DNA of 64,000 nucleotides from Holdemania massiliensis AP2 (GCF_000327285.1 NZ_HE998567.1:337588-401587), one strand, 5' to 3'; counted from the stretch's first letter, positions 36,547 to 46,137 are shown. Notes: generated by a model not told the origin, from the letters alone. Program-made: numbers and translations.

Positions 36547-37700
36547 TGGATTTAAAAACAGTGCTGAATTGGGGCAGTGAAATCATTTTCTGCCTGTGCG
36601 GACTGGTCAGCTTTAACGCCGCGTGGCGCGGGCTGCAGAACGAGAAGTGCCGGATCGGTACGTTTGCTTTTTGGACAATCCTAGGTTTAATCTTTATTCT
36701 AGGGCCTTATCTGCCCTATGCTCTGACAGGCGCTTTGCTTCTGGTGTTGGGCTGTCTGACGGCGGCCAAACAAGTGCAGATGGGGAAATTTGTTCCTTCA
36801 GAAGCGGCATTCCGCAAGGCGCAGGCGGATAAGCTGGGCAACAAGATATTCCTGCCGGCGATCACGATCGGCGTTGTCGCCCTGGTGCTGTCGATGCTGA
36901 AATTTTCCGGCAGTTCCCCGGTCATTTCGTTTCCGTTAGTTTGGGGCTTGATTCCGGCTGCGGTTTTGATCGTCTGGGCCGGTTTGAAGTTTGTAGGTGC
37001 AAAGAAGCTGGAAGCTCAGGCAGCCCGCAAAGCGCAGCGTCAGGCTGGGCAGTTAGCGATTGCCGGTGTGATTTTAGCTGTGGTGACCTTCATCTTGTCA
37101 CAGCTTCAATTCACTGTTGCGGAAGGAGGCGTGTCGTTTCCATCCGCTCTGGCAATTGGTTTAGCTTCGATTTTAGCTTATCTGATCGGTGTGGCAATCA
37201 CTAGGCCGAAGTTTGCGGATACGCGGGATGATACTGCGCGGCTGTTGATGACGGTGGGGGCTGCCAGCCTGCTGCCGCAGCTGTTAGGTGCTTTGGGCTC
37301 AGTCTTTACAGAAGCCGGCGTCGGGGCAGTCATTTCCGGCATCATGGCGAATGTGGTACCGCAGGGCAGTATTGTTCTCGGCGTCATTGTGTATGTAGCC
37401 GGAATGGTGCTGTTTACGATGGTGATGGGCAATGCCTTTGCGGCGTTTTCCGTCATCACCGTCGGAATCGGTGTACCGTTTGTCATTCTGCAGGGCGGAG
37501 ATCCGGCGATTGTCGGGGCCTTGGGCATGACGGCGGGTTTCTGCGGGACACTGATGACGCCCATGGCCGCTAATTTCAACATTGTTCCGGCAGCCGTGCT
37601 GGAAACGAAGGACAAGTATACGGTGATCAAGGCTCAGCTGCCGATGGCGCTGGTGATGATCGCCGTGCATGTTATCCTCATGCTGGTGCTGGCTTTCTAA
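36546..37700 (+). CDS. DUF979 family membrane protein (paired transporter subunit)
   Basis: 384 residues with roughly ten membrane segments and a charged linker at about 160-180. The C-terminal GNAFAAFSVITVGIGVPF and GFCGTLMTPMAANFNIVPAA segments are typical. Functions with DUF969, probably as a permease. Co-transcribed with pcp, 79 bases downstream, so the operon can be read as uptake plus release of pyroglutamate; that is inference from neighbours. Confidence 0.85.
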   Translation: MDLKTVLNWGSEIIFCLCGLVSFNAAWRGLQNEKCRIGTFAFWTILGLIFILGPYLPYALTGALLLVLGCLTAAKQVQMGKFVPSEAAFRKAQADKLGNKIFLPAITIGVVALVLSMLKFSGSSPVISFPLVWGLIPAAVLIVWAGLKFVGAKKLEAQAARKAQRQAGQLAIAGVILAVVTFILSQLQFTVAEGGVSFPSALAIGLASILAYLIGVAITRPKFADTRDDTARLLMTVGAASLLPQLLGALGSVFTEAGVGAVISGIMANVVPQGSIVLGVIVYVAGMVLFTMVMGNAFAAFSVITVGIGVPFVILQGGDPAIVGALGMTAGFCGTLMTPMAANFNIVPAAVLETKDKYTVIKAQLPMALVMIAVHVILMLVLAF

Positions 37701-37779
37701 ATTCAAGTATTTCTCAGCATCTTTGCGTAGGGTAAAATCGCAGATTTTGAAGTAAAAAATACACAAGGAGGACAGATCA

Positions 37780-38421
37780 ATGAAAATATTAGTGACAGGC
37801 TTTGACCCTTTTGGCGGAGAGTCCATCAATCCGGCGATTGAATCTGTTAAGCGGCTGCCGGAGGTGATCGGCGGAGCGCAGATTATGAAACTGGAAATTC
37901 CAACCGTTGTCCATAAGTCGTTAGCGGTCATCCGCGAGGCCATTCTCAAAGAAGATCCGGATATGATCTTATCCATCGGTCAGGCCGGCGGACGGGCAGA
38001 GATTACAGTGGAGCGGGTCGGCATCAATGTTGATGATTGCCGGATCAGCGACAATGAAGGCAATCAGCCGGTGGATGAGCTCATCTATGCCGATGGGCCG
38101 GATGCTTACTTTGTAACGCTGCCGATCAAGGCGATGGTGAAGGCGATGCAGGAAGCGGGCATTCCCGCTTCGGTTTCCAACAGTGCCGGAACGTTTGTAT
38201 GCAATCATGTGACTTACGGCGTCCGTTATCTGATTGAAAAAGAATTTCCGGGCAAGCGCTCCGGGTTCATTCATATTCCGTATCTGCCATCGCAGGCGGC
38301 ATCAAAAAAAGCGATGCCGTCGATGGAACTGGACACGATTGTCCGAGGATTGACTGCAGCAATTGAAGCGATGATCGAACATCAGGAAGATGTGAAGATT
38401 ACCGGCGGAACAATCTGTTAA
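37780..38421 (+). CDS. pcp: Pyrrolidone-carboxylate peptidase (pyroglutamyl-peptidase I)
   Basis: 213 residues. [16 protein letters not shown] at the N-terminus is the family signature. The C15 catalytic triad is visible: glutamate in [10 protein letters not shown] (near 78), cysteine in [15 protein letters not shown] (near 143) and histidine in GFIHIPYLP (near 166). It removes N-terminal pyroglutamate from peptides in the cytoplasm. RBS AAGGAGG. Confidence 0.96.
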   Translation: MKILVTGFDPFGGESINPAIESVKRLPEVIGGAQIMKLEIPTVVHKSLAVIREAILKEDPDMILSIGQAGGRAEITVERVGINVDDCRISDNEGNQPVDELIYADGPDAYFVTLPIKAMVKAMQEAGIPASVSNSAGTFVCNHVTYGVRYLIEKEFPGKRSGFIHIPYLPSQAASKKAMPSMELDTIVRGLTAAIEAMIEHQEDVKITGGTIC

Positions 38422-38444
38422 AGAAGCAGTACGGGGGCTGAATT

Positions 38445-40334
38445 ATGAAAATTGCGTTAGGACAAATCAAGGTTAAGCAAGGACAGCCGACGGAGAATCT
38501 GGTAGCTATGCGCCGTATGATTGAACAGGCCAAAGCTGAACATGCGGATCTGATCGTTTTTCCGGAAATGGCACTGAGCGGATACTGTCTGCAGGATCAA
38601 TGGCTGGATCTGGACTGGTGTCGGAATCTGGACAGCTTCAATGATGAACTTCTGGCCTTGTCCGAGGGGATTGGGATTCTCTATGGTAATCTATGGAATA
38701 AACCGCTGGGGCAGGCAGTCTGCGGCCGTGACGGTCGTCCGATTCGCTGCAATGCCGCGTATTTCTGTTACAACCAAAAATGGGTGAAGAAAGAAAAGGA
38801 TGCGTTGGATGGGATTTATATCAAACATCTCAATCCGGATTACCGCGTTTTTGATGATTCCCGTTATTTTCTTTCCGGAATTGAGATTGCGATGCGCAAT
38901 CAAAAAGCCGTTGATTCCATGATCAGTCCGTTTCTGTTTGAAAAGGATGGGAAAACGTGGCGGATCGGCGTTGAGATTTGCGAGGATCTGTGGAGCGATG
39001 ATTATGCACTGGATGTGACGGAAGCTTATCTGCGTCAGGATGTGAATCTGATCATCAATCTGTCCTGTTCGCCATGGACAGTCAATAAGGAACACTCCCG
39101 TGATAAACGGGTGAAATCCCATGCAAAAAAAGCGTCGGGACACTTTGTGCCGCTGGTGTATGTCAATGCCTGCGGTATGCAGAATAATGGCAAGAATGTC
39201 ATGGTGTTTGACGGCGACAGCACGATTTATGGAGAAAATGGCGATCGTCAGATTTCATTGAATGATACGTTTGAAGCAGAATGCCGAACCTGTTCGCTGC
39301 ATGAGCATCAGACGATTTCCCGTCAGTCTGAATCGAAGCTGATGACGGCTTTGGTTTGTGCGGTCCGCGAATTTGACCGGCAGATGTTTTCGCCGAAGAT
39401 GAAATGGATCGTTGGTTTGTCCGGCGGTCTGGACAGCAGTATTACGTCGGCACTATTAGTTTATGCTTTAGGAGCGGAGCGGGTCGTTGGCTACAACATG
39501 GCCAGCCGCTATAACAGTCTGACGACCAAAAACAACGCAAAGGCTCTGGCAAATCGGCTAGGCATAACCATCCGCGAGGGTAGTATTGAGAAGATTGTGG
39601 ATGCAACGGTGGAAACGCTGCAGGACTATGGCTATCCGCAGGCTGAGGGACTGGCGCTTGAAAATATCCAGGCTCGCCTGCGTGGTCACCTGTTGTCCAG
39701 CTTTGCGTCGATGGAAAACGGTGTGATCGTCAACAACGGCAACAAGGTCGAGGCGGCCTTGGGTTACTGCACGTTGTATGGCGATGCCATCGGTGCGCTC
39801 TCGCCGATTGCGGATTGCACGAAGGTGCAGTTGTTTGATTTAGCGAAACAAATCAATGCTGCATTTGGCAAAACGATCATTCCGGACAATCTGCTTCCGG
39901 AAATTCATGGCGATTCACTGATCTGGGAATTCCCGCCGTCTGCGGAATTAAAAACGGATCAGCGGGATCCGATGAAGTGGTTTTATCATGACTGGCTGAT
40001 TGGCAAGCTGACAGAATACCCAAGCGCACAGGTCGAGGAAATCATGGGAGATTATCTCAACGGAACGCTGCAGGACAGTGAAATGGGCCATTGGATTCGT
40101 TATTATGGTCTGGATGATCCGGAAGCCTTTATTCAGGATTTAGAATGGGTATTGCGGACGATGAAGGGATCCGTATTCAAGCGAATTCAGTTCCCGCCGA
40201 TTGTGATGATCAGCCGCGGTGCTTTCGGCAATGATGTGCGGGAGGCTCAGATGCATCCGGAAACAACGCGTCGCTATCGTGAGCTTCGGGATAAGATATT
40301 AGCGCTGAAAAAACCAAGTTCACTGGGAAAATAA
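38445..40334 (+). CDS. nadE: Glutamine-dependent NAD+ synthetase
   Basis: 629 residues with two domains. The N-terminal nitrilase-type amidase (about 1-280) shows VFPEMALSGYC with the catalytic glutamate, a lysine near 119 and EICEDLW with the cysteine. The C-terminal NAD synthetase has the PP-loop GLSGGLDSSITSALL (near 324-338). It releases ammonia from glutamine to amidate deamido-NAD. Last step of NAD synthesis. Ends in a terminator shared with the convergent SDR gene. Confidence 0.96.
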   Translation: MKIALGQIKVKQGQPTENLVAMRRMIEQAKAEHADLIVFPEMALSGYCLQDQWLDLDWCRNLDSFNDELLALSEGIGILYGNLWNKPLGQAVCGRDGRPIRCNAAYFCYNQKWVKKEKDALDGIYIKHLNPDYRVFDDSRYFLSGIEIAMRNQKAVDSMISPFLFEKDGKTWRIGVEICEDLWSDDYALDVTEAYLRQDVNLIINLSCSPWTVNKEHSRDKRVKSHAKKASGHFVPLVYVNACGMQNNGKNVMVFDGDSTIYGENGDRQISLNDTFEAECRTCSLHEHQTISRQSESKLMTALVCAVREFDRQMFSPKMKWIVGLSGGLDSSITSALLVYALGAERVVGYNMASRYNSLTTKNNAKALANRLGITIREGSIEKIVDATVETLQDYGYPQAEGLALENIQARLRGHLLSSFASMENGVIVNNGNKVEAALGYCTLYGDAIGALSPIADCTKVQLFDLAKQINAAFGKTIIPDNLLPEIHGDSLIWEFPPSAELKTDQRDPMKWFYHDWLIGKLTEYPSAQVEEIMGDYLNGTLQDSEMGHWIRYYGLDDPEAFIQDLEWVLRTMKGSVFKRIQFPPIVMISRGAFGNDVREAQMHPETTRRYRELRDKILALKKPSSLGK

Positions 40335-40364
40335 AGTAATCTTAAAGTAATAAAGAGGCAAAGA

Positions 40365-40412
40365 AAAAGCTGAGGAGGACAGATATAATCCTGTTTCCCT
40401 CAGCTTTTTTTT
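40365..40412. terminator. Bidirectional terminator between nadE and the SDR gene
   Basis: AAAAGCTGAGG (40365-40375) and CCTCAGCTTTT (40398-40408) form an 11-bp stem with T-tracts on both strands. Confidence 0.9.
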
Positions 40413-40426
40413 GTGAAACTGGTTTG

Positions 40427-41230
40427 TTAATGCTTTTGTTCAGCGCTTAAATCAATCATGTCTGCGAAGACCGGGGTTGGCAGGCCAAAGCCCCCATGAA
40501 CAGCCATAACCTGCCCCGTTGTATAGGCAGATTCATCGCTGGCGAAGTAAACAACTGCCGCGGCAATCTCTTCCGGTTTGCCCATCCGTTTGATCGGTGT
40601 GTGGCGCAGGAAGAACTCCTGAAATTCCAAGGACATGTTGTTCATCACGGCGTCGGTTGCGGTCTGTCCTGGACAAACGACATTAACGCGGATGTTGCTG
40701 CGGGCTGTCTGCACAGCGATGTTTTTAGAAAGATAGATGATCGCATCTTTGCTGACCGCATATCCAATTCGGGCAATATCCGGGGTTAGGCCGCCGATCG
40801 AGCTGATGTTGATAATGCTGCCGCCGCCTTGCTTTTCCATATGCGGAATGACAGCTTGGCTGCTGACATAGACACTGGCCAGGTTGATATTGACCGTCGA
40901 CTGGAAATCTTCCCATTTTGTATGTTTAATATCAAGATCTGTTTGCGGATTGGAGGTACCGAAATTGTTGACCAATACATCGATTCGCCCTTCAAGCTTG
41001 ATCACTTCTTCGATCATTGTCCGGTAGGAATCCAGTTTGGTCGCATCGTTGTAGACCGTGTGGACACGATAACCTTTCTGATTTAATTCCTCAGCTCGCT
41101 GCTGAGCCAGATCTAAATTACGGGCTGCCATATAAACGATTGCGCCTTCCTTGGCGCAGGCTTGGATGGTAGCCAAACCAATGCCTCGGGTCGAGGCCGT
41201 AACCAATACTACTTTATCTTGTAATCGCAT
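40427..41230 (-). CDS. Short-chain dehydrogenase/reductase
   Basis: 267 residues. VTASTRGIGLAT near 10-21 is the cofactor motif (TGxxxGxG type with S replacing G); NNFG near 88-91; catalytic serine in INISSIGGL (near 146) and YAVSK (near 157-161). The C-terminus has the usual GQVMAVHGGFGLPTP. Related to 3-oxoacyl-ACP or gluconate reductase-type enzymes; substrate not identifiable. Monocistronic on the minus strand. Confidence 0.88.
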   Translation of the reverse strand: MRLQDKVVLVTASTRGIGLATIQACAKEGAIVYMAARNLDLAQQRAEELNQKGYRVHTVYNDATKLDSYRTMIEEVIKLEGRIDVLVNNFGTSNPQTDLDIKHTKWEDFQSTVNINLASVYVSSQAVIPHMEKQGGGSIINISSIGGLTPDIARIGYAVSKDAIIYLSKNIAVQTARSNIRVNVVCPGQTATDAVMNNMSLEFQEFFLRHTPIKRMGKPEEIAAAVVYFASDESAYTTGQVMAVHGGFGLPTPVFADMIDLSAEQKH

Positions 41231-41365
41231 TTTTTTCTCCTTAGGGTAATGTAGGTATTATAAGTCAGAATCGGAAAAAAGAATATCGAAACGCCCCGAT
41301 AAAAGGTTGGAAATCGAACACAAGTTAAGCTTAGAGGCTTATATGTGATGTTTAAAGGAACAAAA

Positions 41366-41411
41366 GGAAAACAGCGCTGAGGAAAAACGGTTTTCTCTTG
41401 ACGCTGTTTTC
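41366..41411 (-). terminator. Terminator of the aldolase gene
   Basis: On the minus strand GAAAACAGCG pairs with CGCTGTTTTCC around a 24-base region and is followed by TTTTGTT. Confidence 0.75.
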
Positions 41412-41432
41412 TAAAATTGTACTGGAACGAAA

Positions 41433-42320
41433 TTATTGAACAGAAGCATCGTAAATCGATTGAATCGAAGATTTCAACAGAGTATTGAATTCTTCATCGG
41501 TTTGCTGAGCCTTAAGACCTTCGGTTAAAGCGCGGGAGAAGCTGGCGATCAGGCCTGGATTGCGCGCCAGTTTTTCGTTGGCTTCCTTGCGGGAATAGCC
41601 GCCGGATAAGGCAACGACACGCACAACATGCGGATCTTCCATCAAGTCACCGTAAAAGCCATCAACGGTCGGAATCGAAAGCTTAAACATCAAGCGGACA
41701 TCCTCTGTTAATTTGGCCAGGTGCTGCTGGATTTCAGCTTTCAGCAGTAGTTCACATTTTTCCTTGTCGGCAATGGTGATGTCAACTTCCGGCTCCAGAA
41801 TTGGAACGAAGCCAGCTTTGGCAATTTCCAAGCCGATTTCAAATTGCTGGGCTACAATAGCATGGATTCCAGCAGGATCGGCTTCCTTGATGACTGAGCG
41901 CATTTTAGTGCCAAAAATATGCCGATCTTGGGCTCGTTCAAGCAACGCCTTCAGATTCAGAATCGGCTTCATCAGCTGAACACCGTTTTCCAGTGGAGCT
42001 AATCCTTTATCTACTTTTAAGATTGGAAGAATCCCTTTCTTTTCCCACAGATAATCAGCGGTATACTGACCTTCAATCTGACGATCCATGGTCATTTCAA
42101 AGAGGATAGCGGCCAGAATTTGTTCGCTGGTAAAGGCTGGACTGGTGATAATGCGAGTTCTCATCTGGTGGATCAGATCAAACATCGCTTCTTCACCCTC
42201 ATACTGATCTTCCTCAATTCCATACAGCCGAAGTGCTTTCGGTGTACTTCCTCCACTTTGGTCCAGAGCGGCGATAAAGCCTGAGGCGAAATGCATACGA
42301 TTCAGTTGTTCTTGATTCAT
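41433..42320 (-). CDS. Class I fructose-bisphosphate aldolase
   Basis: 295 residues, the short bacterial class I form. [16 protein letters not shown] near the N-terminus, the Schiff-base region [13 protein letters not shown] (near 93-105) and ILEPEVDI (near 173-180) are family hallmarks. Cleaves fructose-1,6-bisphosphate in glycolysis without a metal. Divergent from rlmD, with promoters in the shared gap. Confidence 0.92.
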   Translation of the reverse strand: MNQEQLNRMHFASGFIAALDQSGGSTPKALRLYGIEEDQYEGEEAMFDLIHQMRTRIITSPAFTSEQILAAILFEMTMDRQIEGQYTADYLWEKKGILPILKVDKGLAPLENGVQLMKPILNLKALLERAQDRHIFGTKMRSVIKEADPAGIHAIVAQQFEIGLEIAKAGFVPILEPEVDITIADKEKCELLLKAEIQQHLAKLTEDVRLMFKLSIPTVDGFYGDLMEDPHVVRVVALSGGYSRKEANEKLARNPGLIASFSRALTEGLKAQQTDEEFNTLLKSSIQSIYDASVQ

Positions 42321-42480
42321 GCGAAACCCTCCTTTTCTCTTGCCCGGGATGATTCAGTTCATCTCTAAACTCATGATAGCACTTTCTTTTTAAAATATCT
42401 ACGATATCTCACTGGACATCGGGATAATTAAACACTGCCGAGCAGGACTGTTTTATGATATGATGTACAAGGTGATAACG

Positions 42481-43902
42481 ATGAAGGAAAAAAAGAAAGA
42501 AACGAATAAAGCACTAAAAAAAGCACCTAAGAAAGATCTGAAGAAAGAACAAAAGAAGGAACCTACTTATACATTAAAAACAATCTGTTCGGGACTGGAT
42601 GCTTCCGGCAAGGGAATTGTTAAGATCAAAAATGACAAGGTTTTGATTGAAAATCTGCTTCCCCAAGAGGAGGTAGAGTTGGAATATACGATCAAAAAAG
42701 AGCCTAAGGTGATCTCTGCGATGCGCTTAAGCGAAAGTGCTGATCGGGTAAAGCCGCGCTGCCGGATCTTTGATCGCTGTGGCGGATGCCAACTTCAGCA
42801 TGTGAACTACAAAGCTCAGCTGGAATGGAAAAAGGAAAAGGTACAATCGCTTTTAGGCCGCTATGGACAGGTTCAGGAGATTCTGGGAATGGAGGAACCA
42901 TGGGCATACCGCAACAAGGTGATTGCTACGTTTTCGTTGAATAAGAAGGGCAAGGTGATCGCCGGCATCTATGAAGAGGACAGCCATCAGGTTGTACCTT
43001 ATTCAGAATGCTGGATTCAAGATGCGATGGCAGCAAAGATTTTAAATACTTTGTGTGAACTGATGACAAAATTCAGGATCGAACCGTATGATGAAGATAA
43101 ACGAACAGGATTAGTCCGTCATTGTTTGATTCGAATTGGTCATGTCAGCCGTGAAGTGCTGGTTTGTCTTGTGTGTGCTTCTCCGATTTTCCCAGCGCGA
43201 AAGCAACTGGTTCAGCAGCTGCGCAGCCGACATCCGGAGATTACAACGATTGTCATGAATGTCAATAACCGCAGTACAAGTATTGTCCTGGGACAGCAGG
43301 AACGAGTGTTGAGCGGAACGGGGAAAATTCAGGATCAGCTGTGCGGGCTCAGATTTTCCATTACCGCGAAGTCTTTTTATCAGATCAATACGCAGCAGAC
43401 AGAAATCCTGTATTATAAAGCAATGGAACTGGCAAATTTAACCGGTCAGGAACGTGTTCTGGACGCTTATTGTGGGATTGGAACGATCAGTCTAGTCGCT
43501 GCTCAGAAGGCGAAAGAGGTAGTCGGTGTCGAGGTAAACCCCGTTTCGATTAAAAATGCGATTGAGAATGCTCGCGTAAATCATATTCGCAATGCTTGGT
43601 TTGTGGAGGCTGACGCCGGCTTGTTTATGGAACAAGCAGCTCGGGAAGGACAACGGTACGACGTTGTGTTGATGGATCCTCCACGCTCAGGTGCAGATGA
43701 GCGATTCTTAAAGTCTTTGTGTCAGCTGAGTCCGGATCGAATTGTTTATATTTCATGCAATCCTTCCACACAGGCAAGAGATCTGCGTCATTTAACTCAC
43801 GAAGGGTATCAGGTGGAAGCGATTGTTCCCGTAGATTTATTTCCGATGACAGTTCATGTTGAGACGGTAGTTTTGATGTCAAAGGTGAACCGGGGTAAAT
43901 AA
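42481..43902 (+). CDS. rlmD: 23S rRNA (uracil-C5)-methyltransferase, RlmD family
   Basis: 473 residues from ATG 42481, with AAGGTGAT upstream. An unusual lysine-rich N-terminal tail (about 1-27, KKKET, KKAPKKDLKKEQKK) precedes the TRAM domain. The iron-sulphur cysteines lie in RCRIFDRCGGCQLQH. The SAM domain has LDAYCGIGTISL and MDPPRSGADE; the catalytic cysteine is in YISCNPSTQARDL. Methylates 23S rRNA uracil. The final codons (HVETVVLMSK) are the target sequence of mobile elements and recur in two downstream copies. Confidence 0.93.
   Translation: MKEKKKETNKALKKAPKKDLKKEQKKEPTYTLKTICSGLDASGKGIVKIKNDKVLIENLLPQEEVELEYTIKKEPKVISAMRLSESADRVKPRCRIFDRCGGCQLQHVNYKAQLEWKKEKVQSLLGRYGQVQEILGMEEPWAYRNKVIATFSLNKKGKVIAGIYEEDSHQVVPYSECWIQDAMAAKILNTLCELMTKFRIEPYDEDKRTGLVRHCLIRIGHVSREVLVCLVCASPIFPARKQLVQQLRSRHPEITTIVMNVNNRSTSIVLGQQERVLSGTGKIQDQLCGLRFSITAKSFYQINTQQTEILYYKAMELANLTGQERVLDAYCGIGTISLVAAQKAKEVVGVEVNPVSIKNAIENARVNHIRNAWFVEADAGLFMEQAAREGQRYDVVLMDPPRSGADERFLKSLCQLSPDRIVYISCNPSTQARDLRHLTHEGYQVEAIVPVDLFPMTVHVETVVLMSKVNRGK
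43855..43882 (+). repeat. att-like copy 1: 3' end of rlmD
   Basis: 28 bases starting CATGTTGAGACGG and ending TTGATGTCAA inside the last codons of the intact gene. It matches copy 3 (48430-48457) at 25 of 28 positions and copy 2 (47112-47139) at 22 of 28. Confidence 0.75.
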
Positions 43903-43918
43903 GAATAATGTAGTAAAC

Positions 43919-43980
43919 AAAAGGCTTTTCAGAGAGCTGTCGTTAATGAGTACGATTGGCAGCTGGAAAGCCTTTATTTT
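43919..43980 (+). terminator. Terminator of rlmD
   Basis: AAAAGGCTTTTC and GAAAGCCTTTA form the outer stem, with a second pairing between AGCTG and CAGCT inside, and a T-rich tail. Confidence 0.75.
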
Positions 43981-44093
43981 TATGCTTGAAAGTGGCTTTG
44001 TGGGACTGGTCCACAATGCAGGGTTGAAACTAGGGAATAGATAACATACTAAAATGAACCTTTTGGGTTCACTGTTTAACGATTGGTAGGAAT

Positions 44094-44125
44094 AGAAAAA
44101 ACAGCGACCGGATATCCAGCCGCTG
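44094..44125 (-). terminator. Strong minus-strand terminator of a lost gene
   Basis: Read on the minus strand, CAGCG(GCTGGA TA TCCGGT)CGCTG is paired almost throughout and is followed by TTTTTTCT. No intact gene lies upstream of it, which fits the decayed coding fragment at 44133-44300. Confidence 0.75.
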
Positions 44126-44132
44126 TACGCCA

Positions 44133-44300
44133 TTAACGGTAATTCTTGTTATAGAGCTCTTTCTCATATGACTGCATCTTCTTCATGTTATTGTACGCCT
44201 TGGATTTTCCTTTTTTAAATCAATCTACTTAAGCACATTGCTAATCTGTGGATCTTCCATAAGAAGCGAGAAGATGACTTTTGGATCATTTGGGGTTTTT
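44133..44300 (-). pseudogene. Decayed coding remnant upstream of the minus-strand terminator
   Basis: The minus strand gives KGKSKAYNNMKKMQSYEKEL ending in NKNYR and a TAA at 44133. In another frame just upstream it gives PKVIFSLLMEDPQISNVLK. Both look like real protein but are separated by a frame change and stops. I do not recognise the family. Confidence 0.35.
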
Positions 44301-44399
44301 GCTTAAGTCAGGGATTTAAATCGAGACTAAGGTCTAAAAATTTATATTAAAATAGTAGGCACTATGTGGAAATGATAGGCTGCTTATTTTTTTGATGCG

Positions 44400-44428
44400 T
44401 TGAAAAAAATATGGAAATTAGGTATAAT
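44400..44428 (+). promoter_or_regulatory. Promoter of the HTH-RhuM operon
   Basis: TTGAAA (44400-44405), 17-base spacer, perfect TATAAT (44423-44428), 43 bases before the HTH ATG. Confidence 0.8.
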
Positions 44429-44471
44429 AAATTATCTAATGAGTGTAATTTCTTAGACAGAAGAGAATTGT

Positions 44472-44684
44472 ATGCTAAAAAATAATATAGAAGTGGACGT
44501 AAAGATAAAATGCATAGAGGAGGGCATGACACAGACTCAGCTTGCAGAGCAGATTAAAACGACAAGTCCGTATGTCAACCGTATTATCAAAAAGCAGGAC
44601 GGTGTTGTAAACAAAACCTTTGTGCAGATGCTGGAAGCATTGGGATATGATATTGAATTAACATATGTGAAGCGAGAAGATTAG
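44472..44684 (+). CDS. Small HTH (XRE-like) DNA-binding protein
   Basis: 70 residues. A helix-turn-helix is visible in EEGMTQTQLAEQIKTTSPYV (about 16-35) followed by a recognition-like helix NRIIKKQDG. It resembles Cro/C1-type regulators and antitoxin-like proteins. It is followed 12 bases later by the rhuM gene, so the pair is one operon and the HTH protein probably represses it. It lies within the island and is AT-rich. Confidence 0.8.
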   Translation: MLKNNIEVDVKIKCIEEGMTQTQLAEQIKTTSPYVNRIIKKQDGVVNKTFVQMLEALGYDIELTYVKRED

Positions 44685-44696
44685 GAGGATACCACA

Positions 44697-45695
44697 GTGG
44701 ATAGTTATGGAGAAATTCTCATATACCAATCTGATGATGGATTAACCAATATTGATGTAAAGGTTCAGGATGAAACCGTGTGGCTGACCCAGCAGCAGAT
44801 GGCAGATTTGTTTCGAACATCTCGTACCAATGTTGTGGAACACATAAAACATATTTATGATGAAGGTGAGCTTGATGAAAATTCAACCCGTCGGAATTTC
44901 CGACAGGTTCGAAAAGAAGGAAATCGTGAAGTAGCAAGAGAGATACCCTTTTACAATCTTGATATGATTATTTCTCTCGGATACAGAGTGAAATCTGCTA
45001 TTGCAACTAATTTTAGACGATGGGCAACAGTGCGTTTGAAAGAATATATGATCAAGGGATTCACTATGGATGATGACCGTCTGAAGGAGTTGGGTGGTGG
45101 TGGATACTTTAAAGAACTATTGGAGAGAATCCGTGACATCCGGGCATCTGAAAAAGTATTCTATCGTCAGGTGTTGGAAATCTATGCTACAAGTATAGAC
45201 TATGATCCCAAAGCGGAAGTTTCTGTTCAGTTTTTCAAGAGAGTACAGAATAAAATTCACTATGCTGTTTCTGGAGAAACGGCAGCAGAGGTGATTTACC
45301 ATCGTGCAGATGCTGAAAAAGACTTTATGGGATTGATGTCATTTTCTGGGGAACAACCGACTTTGAAGGAAGCAAAAATTGCAAAAAATTATTTGGATGA
45401 AAAAGAACTGCGGGCCATGGGGCAGTTAGTATCTGGTTATTTGGATTTTGCAGAAAGACAAGCGGAACGGGAGATTCCAATGACAATGGTGGATTGGGCA
45501 AAACATCTGGATGGAATTTTAACTTCCACAGGCGAAAATCTTCTCATCAGAAATGGCACGGTTAGTCATTTGCAGGCGATGGAAAAGGCTCAGGCCGAGT
45601 ATAAAAAGTATAAAGCTAAAACGCTTAGCAGTGTGGAAAAGGACTATTTGGAAAGCATCAAAACGCTGGAAGAAAAAGGAAAACAGCAGAAATAA
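44697..45695 (+). CDS. RhuM family protein
   Basis: 332 residues, GTG start with AGGAGG 8 bases upstream. The N-terminal part (WLTQQQMADLFRTSRTNV, about 29-46) is winged-helix-like. Conserved RhuM segments follow: YNLDMIISLGYRVKS (about 87-101) and FRRWATVRLKEYMIKGF. The C-terminal VQNKIHYAVSGETAAEVI (about 183-200) recurs in the pseudogene at 48.6 kb. RhuM was named from a Salmonella pathogenicity island; molecular role unknown. Such genes travel on islands and near restriction or toxin systems. Confidence 0.85.
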   Translation: MDSYGEILIYQSDDGLTNIDVKVQDETVWLTQQQMADLFRTSRTNVVEHIKHIYDEGELDENSTRRNFRQVRKEGNREVAREIPFYNLDMIISLGYRVKSAIATNFRRWATVRLKEYMIKGFTMDDDRLKELGGGGYFKELLERIRDIRASEKVFYRQVLEIYATSIDYDPKAEVSVQFFKRVQNKIHYAVSGETAAEVIYHRADAEKDFMGLMSFSGEQPTLKEAKIAKNYLDEKELRAMGQLVSGYLDFAERQAEREIPMTMVDWAKHLDGILTSTGENLLIRNGTVSHLQAMEKAQAEYKKYKAKTLSSVEKDYLESIKTLEEKGKQQK

Positions 45696-45836
45696 GTTAT
45701 TTGAAAATTTCGTAGAACTGTTTACTTGAACTATTCGGAATTTCCTGATAGTTGAGATATGAGGATATTCAGTTGTAAAGAAAAACTTTATAACTGAAGC
45801 GATGTGTATAAGTATAGTTTTAAGGGAGATGTGTTC

Positions 45837-46137
45837 ATGAAAATTGCGATAGGAAATTTTACGCATTTTTAATGCGAAAACTATCCACGCACCAGTAATT
45901 CAAGAAGCTTTTATCAATATGGAAGTACATTGAAAGATATACAGGATCTAAGTGGTTACATCTTTGGTGATTGGACAAGTACAGCACATTTCTGCTGAGG
46001 AAAGATATGCACAAGGCTATGAACAACGATATGGTAAGGAAGGATTTATGATGCTGATACCGGCACCCCAAAATCTTGTTACAGGAAAACCAAATCAATC
46101 GGCGATAGCTACTGTAAATATTAAAAATTATGACTGA
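45837..46137 (+). pseudogene. Remnant of an island gene (start and end of a protein with internal stops)
   Basis: A ribosome site AAGGGAG precedes ATG 45837, giving MKIAIGN and an early stop. From 45871 the frame reads AKTIHAPVIQEAFINMEVH, two stops, then IGQVQHISAEERYAQGYEQR and APQNLVTGKPNQSAIATVNI up to a stop at 46137. The start resembles that of virulence-associated-E primase-like genes of mobile elements, which is a guess. Clearly not intact. Confidence 0.4.
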
